The position numbers and the translations under genes are program-made. This document shows, piece after piece, positions 46,231 to 57,899 of a DNA stretch of 64,000 bases; within the stretch, counting starts at the first letter, position 1; each line of letters opens with the position of its first letter. Under the pieces are notes generated by a model. The model was not told the origin of the DNA. It searched no databases and saw nothing but the letters and a program-made list of their open reading frames with translations. Origin of the DNA: Agrypnia vestita (taxonomy: Eukaryota; Arthropoda; Insecta; Trichoptera; Phryganeidae); contig JADDOH010023703.1 of assembly GCA_016648135.1 (NCBI GenBank), positions 248,001 to 312,000 on the forward strand. The letters are read 5' to 3'.

Positions 46231-47142
46231 TGAAGGTCAAAGAAAGATGGTAAGACAATATTTGAATTTTTTAGAGGCATAGAATTTTAAAGTCGAATAC
46301 AACACATAAAATCGTGGAAATGACCGTGATATTAGCGTGACAATCGTGGAAATGACCGTGATAAAAATAACGTTGTGCCATAAATGTTTAAATGTGATTA
46401 CAATATCACGATTCTGGAAATGGTTTTTTACAATTTACAAGCGTTGTTCTGGCGTAATTATATACATTGTGAAATGGTAAACCAAACTGAGCACAAGTCA
46501 GCTGTCAGCTGTGTCAAGTGTTGCCAATTCGTAAAAAATACTCTAAAAACACCCTGTATTGAAACATTAATCGCATGAAATTATCTTTCCAAAAAAATAT
46601 TTTGGTCATTACTACCATTTTTATGTGTTTTTATTTTATTTTACAGTAGATGAAAGAATTAGCATAACATGTAGAAAGATATTGAATTTTGATGTTAAAA
46701 AATGCAAGGATAGCTCACGACGACACAATTTGCTGTGGATCTTTTTAAATTGTACCCAGATTGACTTCCTCTAACATCGTATTGTGTGACTCTGACACAA
46801 TGGAGGAGAGTTCTATCCCGCTGCAAAATATCTGCCTTTTATTTGTTGCGTTATCTCAGCCTGAGTGCTGGGCTGCGCGCCTGGCCGGGGCGGGGGGGGG
46901 GAGGCCTGCGCGGCATTACGGCCTGTGAAGGCTGCCCTGATTGAGCAATCATCCGACTTCCTCTCTGTAATGCTTCGATCTAGCCTTTGTTTACTTTTTG
47001 AATTTCACGCACGCGTGTGTATGTGCGTGAGAACGTTAACGCAGTAGGTACCTTTTTTTAACAATAAACCTCGTTTGAATGTAAACTCGTATACACTCAC
47101 GTAGATGAAAAAAAAATTTTTTTTGACTGAATAATCGAGTTT
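46231..47142. other. No gene seen; GC-rich patch with G-run
   Basis: 46865-46940 is strongly GC-rich with a run of about 10 G. A 60-codon frame there (46865-47047) shows no domain. The rest is AT-rich. Confidence 0.45.
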
Positions 47143-47314
47143 TTTTGAATTTGCAAATCATTTATTAGAAAATGAATTAGGAATTTTTACTTTACACATA
47201 AATAATTTTGGTCTGAAATTGAATAATTTAGAATCATTAGAAATTAGTAAAGCATGTAAAAATAAACAAAATATTACTAATAATCAATTGAATCAACTAC
47301 TTGTCCAATTCTAA
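47143..47314 (+). pseudogene. Penelope-like endonuclease C-terminus
   Basis: An open frame reads EFANHLLENELG, then LHINNFGLKLNNLESLEISK, ending at TAA 47312-47314. The NHLLEN...LEISK pattern matches the C-terminal tail following GIY-YIG in Penelope-like elements and the fragments at 12.2, 50.7 and 63.1 kb. The nuclease core upstream is missing. A hammerhead motif follows 130 nt downstream. Confidence 0.65.
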
Positions 47315-47439
47315 AAAAATTTCCTATCATTTTGTGTAATCGAGAACTTCAGCAATAATATTTAAAAATATTTTTTTTAATTATTTACAAAACCAAAACA
47401 AAAGACATCATTTATTTTTATATTTTGACATATATAAAA

Positions 47440-47482
47440 TACCCTGACGATGGAAAGGTTTTTCTGAAACATGTATGTAGGT
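47440..47482 (+). ncRNA. Hammerhead ribozyme motif (PLE)
   Basis: CTGACGA (47444-47450), stem II GGAAA/TTTTC around GGT, GAAA (47466-47469), palindromic ACATGT and A. The core is intact. Downstream ATGTAGGTG has a small insertion relative to the 62.74 kb copy, which weakens stem I. Confidence 0.65.
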
Positions 47483-48216
47483 GTAATTAATAAACATAAT
47501 AGATTAAAATAAACAATAAAATTAATTAAAGAATAATATTTAGTTAAACGCATATTGACTTATTTGTGAATGACCTTATCCAACCTAAAGGTACACAAAT
47601 TAGTGTAAATATTTATAAAACATAATAATTTCGTTGTCCGTAATTTCGTTCAAATTCAAGGATATTTCAGACTTATTTTTTGTAAAACGTTTGACTCATC
47701 GATACTTTCACTGACGACTGAAATATTTTCGGCCAATATCACAGGATCCTCGATATTTTAAATTAATCTTTGAATGGTGGACTCATTAATTTCATGAACT
47801 TATCGAACGGTCTCAGAAAATTTTTCGCCAAATTTGTAGTGTTTTAACAATAAAAAATTGTTGTTCTTATAGCAATCTATTAAATACATTAATGACAGTA
47901 GATGACAAATGTCAAACATTAGGGTTGCCAAATATAATATAAAAGAATTGTGAAATATTAAAATCCGGCGTACGCGACGGGCCACACTTTAGTAGTGATC
48001 GATCCTCCGATACGACTTTTTTAATGTAGACCCTATTAAATACCATAGATGAACGAAATATGAAAACCAATTATGTTTTTATGAAAATCTCAAAAATGCC
48101 TACTGATTTAATGCGGAAGTAGTGCTATTTGTACAGCAAAATATTGAAATATAGGCCTTTTATATTTTTGTTAAGTATTGATCAATTGTTTTCAAACTTA
48201 TTTCGTATTTTTTTTA
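47483..48216. other. AT-rich DNA, partial HeN1 5' end
   Basis: 47625-47660 carries ATAATTTCGTTGTCCGTAAT then TTCGTTCAAATTCAAGG, which resembles the HeN1 5' end. Nothing else recognised. Confidence 0.4.
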
Positions 48217-48465
48217 TATATCGTCGCTGTATATATAATTAAGCGTATGTACCGTTTTAGTACATTCTGAGATAAACGAATGAATTGCACAGACTATATT
48301 TATAAAAAATATTTTAAATAATTACTAGGCAGACTTGCCGGATGAACGGCAATGTTTTTTTTAGTATATCTCTATTATTTATATGAAAAATTGACAAATT
48401 GATTCATTCATCTGAAAATGTATTAAACGGCACATAGGCTTAATTATATATACAGCGACGATATA
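48217..48465. mobile_element. MITE with ~70-bp TIRs
   Basis: TATATCGTCGCTGTATATAT then AATTAAGC at 48217 is mirrored to 48465. The pairing continues inward with diverged sequence (CATTCTGAGATAAACGAATG against its counterpart). 249 bp, non-coding, TA at both ends. It has the same TATATCGTC start as the 6.48 and 36.04 kb elements. Confidence 0.75.
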
Positions 48466-49022
48466 CCGTAATGTGATTTTAATATATTTTTGTAGGTATA
48501 TGGTATATGAGGTCATCAATTTATAAAATTTAAAAAATACAGAAGAGATTTTTTGGGCCGTAATTAACAATATATGATTACAGCTTTTAACTAAAAATAA
48601 ATAGATTTTTCCTTTGTAGTACCTAAGTATGTGGTGCATGGATTTTAGGCACCTTGGTATATTGTTTATCCTACATAGATGCACAATGAATAAAGATATA
48701 ATGTATTCCTAATTAATAATAATTTCAAATTAGGTCAATACTACGGCATGACGCATTAAAAGAATTAGTGAATTTATTTTATAAACGTCTGCCGCAATAA
48801 CCGCATTCAACATAACAACGAAATATGATAAAAATTTGTACATTTTGTAAAAATAAATACATTTCATTGATTTTTTCTCTCTTTATTTATTTCTAGAAGC
48901 TTTTAATGTTTCTTTTTTCCGTTTAACCTTTCCTGTTCGGTTTTGTTAACAATGTTGAAATTTCCTGCATTTATGTGAATATGTATTTATTAATAAACGC
49001 ATACGTTATCTCTCGCTGAAAC
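48466..49022. other. AT-rich DNA, no gene seen
   Basis: No repeat or domain recognised. Confidence 0.5.
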
Positions 49023-49482
49023 TACTGTAATGGTATCTATGCTCATCTCCCAAAGCAGGAAATAAACAAATTACAATCTGTATTTAATGCAGCCGCTAGA
49101 CTCATTACCGACGTTTCAAAGTTTGCGCACATCTCACACCATCTTCAAAACCTTCACTGGCTTAGATGCCCAGAGAGGATTGAATAGAAGTTTTGCCTTA
49201 CAATATTCAAGGCTATTCACACTTGGCCCCTCAATACATCACCGACTTCTGCATTCCGTTCTCCGCAAATAACAGACAACTAACACTTCAACATCTAATA
49301 CAAATAGGTTAGCTGAAGTAAATCGCATCCACAAAACTAATTTCGGTGATCGGGCATTCGCGGAGGCTAGATCAAAGTTATCGAACAAACTACCTAATAA
49401 ATTGAGACAAACAGACAGTTTACCACAGTTCAAAAAACAACTGAAGACGCATTTATTTAGACAATCCTGTAAAAACCTATAG
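49023..49482 (+). pseudogene. CR1/Jockey-like LINE RT C-terminus
   Basis: The plus-strand reading is YCNGIYAHLPKQEINKLQS, FNAAARLI, LQNLHWLRCPERI, a stop and frameshifts through the middle, then FGDRAFAEARSKLSNKLP, LRQTDSLPQFKKQLKTHLF and a TAG at 49480. 'LQ.V.NAAARLI...LHWL...RI' and 'L..FK..LKTHLF' are the standard C-terminal signatures of this LINE group. No catalytic domain upstream. Confidence 0.85.
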
Positions 49483-49589
49483 AATCAGACCACTACAACA
49501 GTACCTAATATTTTTCACTTCTAATGTGCACTCCGAAACACCTAATTCTTCCAAGCACTCCCAACTATTATAGTAATAAACGTTAATTC

Positions 49590-49900
49590 CGCTCGCTTGG
49601 TACCAATGGTGACTCTTGACTTGGTCGGCCTGACTCGCCGCCCGCAGCTACCTTCGCTTGTATTATCGCCTGTCAACGCGCACGGAAAATACTTACACCT
49701 TACTCCCGTGTGTAGTGTTTATATGGCTAATACTGTTATCCAGACGTTTCCAGTGTTTACTAGCAAGTACTCAAAAATTCCAGATTTTCCTGGAAAGTTG
49801 CAGACATCACTCGAAAGTTGGAGGTGATTCCAGATCCTTCGGCAGTATTGTGCCAACTTCAAGCAACTGTCACTTTGACAGAAGTGCTTGGTTTCTTTTT
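49590..49900 (-). mobile_element. LTR-A-like fragment, 5' part
   Basis: Plus strand CCGCTCGCTTGGTACCA, GTCAACGCGCACGG, CTTACTCCCGTGTG and GTTTATATGGCTAATACTG parallel CCGCTCGCTTGGCCACCCTG, GTCAAGCGCGTCC, GTTACTCCCGCGC and TATTTATATCTGCTG of the 42.4 kb LTR. The downstream half is missing. Confidence 0.5.
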
Positions 49901-50059
49901 TTGCCTCGTTACAATATACTAAATACACATTTTATATTTTAGGTATTCCTCCGAAATAAATTTATGTATTCAATAAAGTAGTTGAAACACGCAAGAATTT
50001 ACAGGACTTTACAAAATTAAATAGTTTTTAGAAGAAACGGACGTTAATTTATCAATACG

Positions 50060-50240
50060 TGTATGTATTATAGGGGGGGGGGGTAGTTTGGGGAGCGCTG
50101 TGCATGATGAGAGCGCTTTGCGCAATTTGTAGTGCGCAGAGCGCCGGATTCGTCAGCTTGTCAATCTGCGCTCTTTAGTAGCGGCGGCTTGGCAGCTAGC
50201 CAGGTCAGACGTGTTTTATGCATTTCATGCTGTCTGTGAG
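50060..50240. other. GC-rich patch with G-run
   Basis: It starts with 11 consecutive G (50073-50083) and continues with palindromic GCGCTTTGCGC and CAGAGCGCC words. Unlike its surroundings and not repeated in the window. No frame. Confidence 0.4.
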
Positions 50241-50357
50241 GACCAATGTTTTTTTCTCATTTTAAGTACTTTTATACAATAATTGATATATATATTTAGT
50301 TTTATATAAATCAAGTATTAGTAAAAATATTGATTGTATTATTTTATTGAAAAAAAT

Positions 50358-50396
50358 TCAACATGTTTCAAAGCCAATGGCTTCTTCATTAGGATA
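50358..50396 (-). ncRNA. Decayed hammerhead motif, left arm
   Basis: Minus strand CTAATGA instead of CTGATGA, then GAAGCC/GGCTTT stem II and GAAACATGTT. The G to A change in the conserved box is expected to abolish cleavage. Confidence 0.5.
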
Positions 50397-50447
50397 ACAA
50401 ATGTATAATAACAAAATGAAAATTCAAAAATTTGTTATTATACATTT

Positions 50448-50490
50448 GTTATGCTGATGAAGAAGCCACTGGCTTTGAAACATGTAGAAT
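50448..50490 (+). ncRNA. Hammerhead ribozyme motif, right arm
   Basis: CTGATGA (50454-50460), stem II GAAGCC/GGCTTT with an ACT loop, GAAA (50477-50480), palindrome ACATGT and A. Core and stem II intact; stem I is weak. Confidence 0.7.
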
Positions 50491-50586
50491 TTTTTTTCAA
50501 TAAAAAAGGTGGTATGAACAATGTTAATTTCTACAAATTACAATTATAATATCACCACAAAATAATTTTGCAGTGTTTGAAGAAGA

Positions 50587-50910
50587 TGCTATATATGTCA
50601 TAATATCAAAATGAGTAATGTCTTTTGTTTTTTGTTTTTCTAAATTATTTGATAATTTATTTTTAAATTTATTGCTGAAGTTTTTGATTACTCGCAATTA
50701 TTGTAAAACATTTTAGAAGTGGTCTAGTAGTTAAATTTAATTGATTATCAATAATATTTTCTTTACTATTACATGCTTTACTAATTTCTAAATATTCTAA
50801 ATTATTAATATTCAGACCAAAATCCTTTATGTGTAAAATAGAAAGTCATTTTTATCAAAACGGTGATCATTTTCTAATAAATGATTTGCAAATTCAAGTA
50901 TTATTAATAT
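50587..50910 (-). pseudogene. Penelope-like endonuclease tail
   Basis: Minus strand LEFANHLLEND, RFDKNDF, then after a frameshift NNLEYLEISKACNSKENI and DNQLN. It aligns with 47143-47314 and then with the 3' region to GACATATATAG, where it stops just before the hammerhead position and joins a different PLE terminal piece. Confidence 0.6.
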
Positions 50911-51835
50911 TTGTGTAATAAATGTAAAATATTCATATCGTATATTCGACTTAAAAATCGAAAAAAAACGCTACAGTGTACAGCACCTGAATGCGTGATT
51001 TAATTTTAACACCACATGGAAAAGGTTAACGTAAAAATAACATAAATGAATGGCCAATTTCAAAAAACACCTATGTCAAGTTTAATCAATTTTATGATTT
51101 ATAATTTTCTGTTCTATAAAACTGATTCTTGTAATTCTTGACATCTAAATTGAAAATATTATTTTCAATTTATTCCATTTTTAAAAATACCTACTTCCAT
51201 AAAATGCAGATTAAGCGATTTTAGTTCGCATTTCAGATAAACTGTGTGCTAAGAATAGATTCGCAACAATAAATATTCAATATCCCATCCCGGGTTACTC
51301 AATGGTGCCAATAATCGTTGTTTTGCAGTGATTGAAAGAAAGAGAAACAAAACGTAGATGATCTTTATTTATTAAGTCGTATCACTACGTCGACTTGAGA
51401 GCGGGACAGTAAATTTATACGAGACTGTCTTTCTAGAACATAATTTACGACGCGGTACTTATTGTGGACGTATATTAGAAGTAAAGGATTTAAAAAGATA
51501 ACCCATAAAAACCAAGTTTTTATTATACACCCTTTATTTGTAAAATATAAAAACAATTAAAGGCGAATTAAAATATATAACTTAACACTAAGCTTCAGTA
51601 CAGTAATTTAATATACTTCCAAAATGTCAGATGTTTTGAGCTTCGATAAGACACTTCATGCTGTGAAAATTAAATTCTAAAAACATTTGTCAGTCAATTT
51701 AGATTTTAGACATTCGTAGTGAAGTACCTATTATGTATACCGATGGAGTAATTCAAATTTAGAAAATATTCCGCGACGTTATCGGGCCGCCGTTGCTAAT
51801 CAAACTTTTCTAATGATTCCAATTTGAAAAAACCA
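50911..51835. other. Unassigned; one CTCCC-family edge
   Basis: 51498-51540 (AACCCATAAAAACCAAGTTT then TTATTATACACCC) is the outer edge of the CTCCC repeat, separated from its body at 51.84 kb by about 300 bp of other sequence. No gene seen. Confidence 0.45.
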
Positions 51836-52037
51836 GTAAAATTTCTAAAAATCCGAAATTATACTATAATTGATAGATCTTCTTGATCGTCGCCACGAGT
51901 CTACTTGCCAAGTTTCAGCTCGATCGGATCACGGGAAAAGGGTCAAAAATCGATTCAAAGATTTTTTGACGGCAAGCCGGCAAGCAAGCAAGCAAGCAAG
52001 CAAGCAGACGCCACGAGTTAATATAAAGGGAGTAAAA
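51836..52037 (-). repeat. Dispersed repeat (CTCCC family), copy 4, with (AAGC)n
   Basis: CTTGATCGTCGCCACGAGTC, CGGATCACGGGAAAAGGGTC, then (GGCAAGC)(AAGC)n at 51974-52005 and GACGCCACGAGTTAATATAA then AGGGAGT. The tetranucleotide run is an expansion of TTGC units seen in the other copies. Confidence 0.65.
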
Positions 52038-53037
52038 ATGAGCGAGCTTTACAGTAGTCGCATATAATGTGTAATATTTGACATTTCACAATATTAAAAA
52101 TATCAATTGAGCTGCAACAAAATTAACATCAAAATTTAAAGAAGGTAATACCAAAATATTTATTAATTAATAAATGCAAGTAAAGAAAATGTATATGCAT
52201 TAATTTATTATTGAATTTTGCCGGACTATGTAGGTACCGTATATTAACATGCACATTTTTATTTAAAATGTGTTATTTTCATTTATTTTCATATATGGCG
52301 GTAGTGTGCCGCCATACATATTGTATGAAAACTTTGAATAATTATTTGAAAATAATCACATAAATTACTTAAAATTTAAGTAAGTTAATTATTAAGGGTA
52401 GTTTTTGTTTATAATAATGAAAAAAAATGAACTATTTGTTGGATAGTTTCGAAGATATAAGCCAAAATACATCAAAGCTACCACATCCACACGCTTGACA
52501 CCAGACGCGCAATATATATACAAAATCAGAAGCGTTGAATGTTGGAAGTGTGCGTCTTCGCTATAATGGCACCTGCTGGATATTAATTCGTTTATAAACG
52601 ATAATATTTCTCCATCGTGCGCGCTCATTGGTCAAAAAAATTTCCGTCCTTTTTCACGAAATCATTTCTACAGATTGCAGGAAAGCGAGAGGAAAGATGT
52701 TACACATAAAAAATTATGGAGATTATTTGAAAGCTTGATCCTGGAATTTCAACATGTCGAGAACTACGATTCGGAAGATCTGATCGGCCAAAATTCCGTG
52801 TTACATAGCATGACGGATCCCTTTCTAGAGATCTCTTTGATCGCATAAGCGTTCGAAGCAAAGCAAACCATGAGCATAAAGACTATTTCGTATCACCTCT
52901 GCCATTAAAACTTGCCAAAATAAAAGACATCAGAAATCTTTTAAAATTCTTCCCACAAACTGAACAAAATTACTATGCTTGGATTGAATGAAAATGATAA
53001 TGTCTGTAATACAGAATTAACACTATTACAAAATTTG
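52038..53037. other. No gene seen
   Basis: AT-rich, no recognisable domain. 52490-52700 has more even composition but no frame that I can support. Confidence 0.5.
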
Positions 53038-54155
53038 TTAAGGCGATCGTCTAGCAGAATGAGCAAATTTCACAATTTTTTCTCATATCTTCTCTTTCGT
53101 TTTTTATCACATTTTTGTAGGAACATATCTAATTTAAAAAATTTATTCATCAGGTTACATATATTTTAAATACGAATATCTTATTAAAATGTCATAAACT
53201 AAATTAAATAATTGATTAATAATTTACCAAACCTTCGATGTTTTAAAAATGAAGAAAATTGCTCCACTTTGTGGGCCGGGCCTTTTATGACTGAACGGCG
53301 TGTGAGATGTCTTTTATATTCAATAATATTACAAAGTTAACGATTATCTTAAATTTATTACAATTATAGAAAAATCTGTTAATACGTTTACATGCAATTT
53401 ATGTTTTAAAAAATACTGTTTTTTAAATTATTTTTATTTTTTGTGAGTTTTTTTCGATCCTTTTAAAATAGTTTATAACTTTTTTTCTTTAATAAATTAA
53501 AGGAATAGACATTTTTATTTTAAAATTAATACAAAAAAAAATCAAAAAATTATTCTCGATTTCAGATTTTAGCTATTTAATCAAGGCACTGCGTATTGTA
53601 TCATAAATACGTTGCGTCTTGATTAAATATATAAAATCAGGAATATTGACAAAGATTTTTTTTTTTTTTTGTTTTTATTGTAAAATTATAATATCTATTT
53701 TTTTGACTATTGAAGTAAAAAAGTTGTCAACCATGTAAAAAGAGTTGAAAAAGACCCACAAAAAAATAAAATATTTTTAAAAAACAGTATTTTTTAAAAC
53801 ATAAATTGCATGTAAACGTATTAACAGATTTTTCTATAATTGTAATAAATTTAAGATAATCGTTAACTTTGTAATATTATTGAATAAAAAAGATATCTCA
53901 CATGCCGTTCAGTCATAAAAGGCCCACAAAGTGGAGCAATTTTCTTCATTTTTAAAACATCGAAGGTTTGGTAATTTATTAATCAATTATTTAATTTAGT
54001 TTATGACATTTTAATAAGATATTCGTATTTAAAATATATGTAACCTGATGAATAAATAAATGAGATATTTTCATACAAAAATGTAATAAAAAACGCAAGA
54101 GAAGATATGAGAAAAAATGGTGTAATTTGGTCATTCTGCTAGACGATCGCCTTAA
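53038..54155. mobile_element. 1.1-kb near-perfect palindrome bounded by TTAA
   Basis: TTAAGGCGATCGTCTAGCAG then AATGA at 53038 is mirrored at the right end (ends TTAA, 54152-54155). The arms are roughly 93-95% alike over the outer ~430 bp and diverge inward, meeting at a central hairpin (TCAAG.CACTGCGTATT with AATACGTTGCGTCTTGA) near 53600. There is no spacer gene and no protein. TTAA edges would fit piggyBac-type insertion of a fold-back MITE, but TTAA is itself palindromic, so this is not proof. Confidence 0.8.
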
Positions 54156-55014
54156 AGATTAATTATTATTATTCCTTTTTATTTATTGGAATTCAGATTT
54201 ATTTGTATAATTACTGCTTTATATACCTAAATAATAAATGAAAACTCCTCGGGAAAAACAATAAATGTCAAGAAATGTTTATTTAGAGAAAAAAAGTTTT
54301 ATATAGTTTCTAAGTCCATATTTCTTTAACTTATGCTCTTTTTATATAAATATTGTAAAAATTTATTAGGTACTATGTATACATATTCTATGTATGTACG
54401 TATATTAAATGTACGTGCTGTCAAATTGACAACTCGGTTTTTTGACGTTCGGCGGGCGGATATTCCTGTTTCTTGCGATGGATAAACAGATGAAGTTACA
54501 GAGGACCACGACGGTTTTACCCAGTTCTGATTTATTGTATAAAGTAATACCCCAAAAAGTCAACAGATGGCATTAAAAGGTCAGTTTCACAAAAAAGTTA
54601 AATTCATTGTTTTTCCCGAGGAATCTTCAAATATTCTTGCACATATGCTGTACCTACTGGAAGAGCACTGTCTGCTGTAATATAGTCAAATAATAGTGTA
54701 GCAGACAAGGCAACAAATTAATGTAGTTTTTAATTTACTGCAAAAATGTAACATGGTTATATATTTTTGTAAACAATATAAAATGTTGTCACCTATGGAT
54801 GTGAAATAAAAAATCTATCTATCTAAAAAAGAAGCGAGACGAAAATGAGGATTCTGCAAAAGTAAATAGAGTGATACTTTTCAATAATTTTTATATCAAT
54901 TTTTTGTTATAATCTGATTTTTTTCTTTACTTAACAAACATTCTCTAACATAAACTTTATCTTCTTCAAACACAGCAAAATAATTTTTTGGTGACAGTAT
55001 AATTAATAGAAATA
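54156..55014. other. No clear gene; possible LINE 3' tail
   Basis: 54806-54826 (GTGAAATAAAAAATCTATCT then ATCTA) looks like a LINE polyadenylated tail with (ATCT)n. A 32-codon frame from ATG 54479 has no domain. 54959-54999 carries the inverted PLE block CAAACACAGCAAAATAATTT. Confidence 0.4.
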
Positions 55015-55047
55015 AGCTTTGTTTTCACCACTTTTTTATTGAAAATA

Positions 55048-55085
55048 TCAAAATATTTCAGAGTCCATGGCCCGTTCATCAGGAT
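55048..55085 (-). ncRNA. Hammerhead motif, left arm, partly decayed
   Basis: Minus strand CTGATGA, GGGCCATGGACTC stem II region, GAAATATTTTG. The CUGAUGA and GAAA boxes are intact but the stem III palindrome is lost (ATATTT). Confidence 0.5.
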
Positions 55086-55130
55086 ACAATTGAATACATA
55101 TCTTAATTGTATACATAATTGTATACAATT

Positions 55131-55172
55131 GTATCCTAACGAAGGGGGCATGGGCTCTGAAACATGTTGATA
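55131..55172 (+). ncRNA. Decayed hammerhead motif, right arm
   Basis: CTAACGA in place of CTGACGA, then GGGGCATGGGCTC, GAAA and palindrome ACATGT. One core substitution likely inactivates it. Confidence 0.5.
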
Positions 55173-55210
55173 TTTTCAATAAAAAAGTGGTAAAAACAAA
55201 TTTATTTCTA

Positions 55211-55909
55211 TTAATTACGTATATAAACTTTATCTTTCATATGATTATATATTTTAGATGATTACACCTTCAAATAATATTTCAGGAGCGAAATGAAACA
55301 TTAACATGCGATTATCTCTGTGGTAAAAATATGGACATAGGTATTTTTTGAAATTGGCCATCTAAATTTTAGAGCGAAAATATTCTATCGGTTGCAACAG
55401 GATAAACTATAAAATATTTATCACTGGAGGACGGAAATACAATAGTGTTACCAGGATGTCACTTATCTTATACGGAATGATAAATGTCAGTATGATAACA
55501 TTGCGGTAACTTTCCTCAAAATCATAATTGTAATGTTCCATAAATAGGCGGCTGCAGAATAGAGTAGAGTGCAGTGAACATCTGACCCTTAACAGGAATT
55601 TAAGTTAATTAAACCTTCAAATTTTATTAACAGTTTATAAACATTTAAAATTTAATACAATAATTTTTAAAACAATGTGAATTAATTAATTTGAGGTTAC
55701 AGATAAGTGTCCTGATTTGTTCTCAAGATGTGGAAAGTTACAGTGTGTTTTTTATATTTCATTTGCGTCGGAAGTGCATTGTATAATTTTACAGTCAAAA
55801 GTAAGCAAAATTTTATTACTTATGATAATTATTGTTAAAACAAGATTATTCTTCATTTTTGTTCGTGATTTAAATACCTGGAAAATAATAAGCATGTGTG
55901 ATCCAATCA
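55211..55909. other. No gene seen
   Basis: AT-rich, no recognised repeat. Confidence 0.5.
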
Positions 55910-56640
55910 TATAATTCAGAAAATTTTGGGTGTATTCAATTTACTCAAGAACACAATACTGGATTGGATAATTAGATCCCCAGGGGGACATCATAAATCA
56001 ACAATATATATAATATATATATATATATATCTATAGATATATATATATTTATATATATTTATATATATATATTTATATATATATATATTATATTATTTAT
56101 TTTTTATTTATTAAAAAAAAATCCTTGTTTACAAATAAAGATACTTAATACTAATTTAACAATAAACACATAAGATAAATTACACATTTTTTTTGTTTTG
56201 TTTAATTTGTGGATTTGCCACTCTACTAGGCTACGCCTGTCCCAGAGTGGCGTTATAGAACACAATTATAATATTTTTTCGAGTTCGTCAGTAGTATTTA
56301 TTTTCATAAGGTAGTTATTATGTATCTACAGAGTATCAAGTGGAATGTTATGAAAGTTGAGTTAGTCATAAGTCCAAGTGTAAACATGTGTAGAATAATT
56401 GTTTAATGTAAAAAGGGTTATATATATATATATATAATATATATATATATATTATAGATATCTCATAGAAATTAAGCTATTTTTTATATGGGAAACTAGA
56501 GATGGAAGTCTTTTTGGGTGTTCATAGGGCTGGACATATCGTACGGATGGCTTAGGTGATTACTTTAATGTACGTACACCAATTCCACTCATGATAGTCT
56601 AAATAACTCTATCGCATTTTTGGAAGTTGTATATATTAAA
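55910..56640 (+). repeat. DR-A copy split by a (TA)n-bordered insertion
   Basis: AAGAACACAATACTGGATTG near 55948 and ATAGATATCTCATAGAAATT then AAGC at 56453 are adjacent parts of DR-A elsewhere. Between them, 56005-56455 is bounded on both sides by (TA)n runs (56005-56098 and 56421-56450). The insert has no coding signal. Confidence 0.55.
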
Positions 56641-57895
56641 TTAAGCGTTATTTCATATATATGTTTATTTTGGACACCTTGTTTCATATGTGAGTTGATT
56701 TTTTTACAACCATATAAAAATAGCTTCATCTCGACAAAACATCTATAATATATTATATATCTCAACTCATTTTTCATTCATACGCCTAACTCCTTTTGGT
56801 TGTAGCACCGTCATTGTTCAAGTGGCTGAGCCAGATTTTAGGAGTATTAATTACGGGCATTTTTCAAATTTTATTCAGACGTCTAGAAAATATTCTTGAG
56901 AAGGTGTTTGCTTTAAATACTAAGCATTACAAAATTTCACATTCCTTCTTACGTTTTACGTTATTTTATTATTCCTCTTGGAAACCAGAAGAGTGACATC
57001 TTTAGATAAGAGGGATATTATTTTTTAATAAAGTGTACGTTCTACTAGACTTACTCTTCGTTTCGCTCTCGTCAAGCGAACAGAAGTCATGGCCGTAAGA
57101 CACTTTGCAGGCGAGTTCTAGAACTTGCCATATTGCCCCACTGCATGGAATTTACTTAGTGCGATTTGACTTGATCCATTGCATTTTTGGCGCATTTTAG
57201 AATATGAATCCAGATTTCTGAACTATATAGGTACATAGATTGTGGTCTTTGGTCATTTCAATTTTTCTGTCATATTAATATGTATGCCGGATGTAGTGTT
57301 TCTTAACAATATATTGCACAATAAAATCGAGTGCCCTAAATTTATTTTGTTTCTATGGTTTACACCTATTAATAAAATAAAAATCTTATAAATATCTAGA
57401 TAACAGTGTACATTATATATGTAAATATATATCTGCATGCATGATCGTTTATAAATGTATACATATACATACAAATGAAATTAATAAATCAATTTCTTTT
57501 ATAAAAATTGTTGTATTGCTGTTTTTTTTGTTTGCTAGGGGATTTGATTATGCTAGAATAATGAGTATGTAAAATGTGCCTTAAATAGACGCAAGATGGA
57601 CATTCTTCTACACTGATCCAATCCCTTCTCCTGAAAACGGGTCTTATTCTTTGTTAATTAATACTCTGTGACAGAATGTTTAAAAATTTTTTTTTTAAGA
57701 ATTACTCTCTGAAATAATATTTAATAATTTAAATTAATTTAACTCCTATTTCAATTTTTTCTAAATCACTTTATGGCACCATTTTATAAATAAAATAATT
57801 AAAACGTTATTTAAAACACCCGTCAATTTTTGTTTTTTGTTTCGTGTGCAATGCTTCCTTCTCAAGGACAATGAATGACAGAAGAACAAAACGAC
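56641..57895. other. AT-rich DNA, no gene seen
   Basis: A more even patch at 57040-57180 has no frame or match in the window. Confidence 0.5.
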
Positions 57896-57899
57896 AGGA

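Larger units (their letters stand above)
50343..50509. mobile_element. Inverted pair of PLE terminal regions
   Basis: The sequence from ATTGAAAAAAATTCAACATG to TAACAAATGTATAATAACAA is mirrored from TTGTTATTATACATTTGTTA to AGAATTTTTTTTCAAT. Each arm carries a hammerhead core on its own strand, diverging outward. The spacer is about 15 nt. Confidence 0.7.
55015..55210. mobile_element. Inverted pair of PLE terminal regions
   Basis: AGAAATAAGCTTTGTTTTCA, CCACTTTTTTATTGAAAATA and the hammerhead core are mirrored from 55131 to 55208. A short AATTGTATAC palindromic spacer lies between. Same structure as at 50.34 kb. Confidence 0.7.

Noticed and set aside
53038..53169. Open frame at 52975-53169 as a coding exon
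   Set aside because: It crosses the edge of the palindrome and is not preserved in the mirrored arm.
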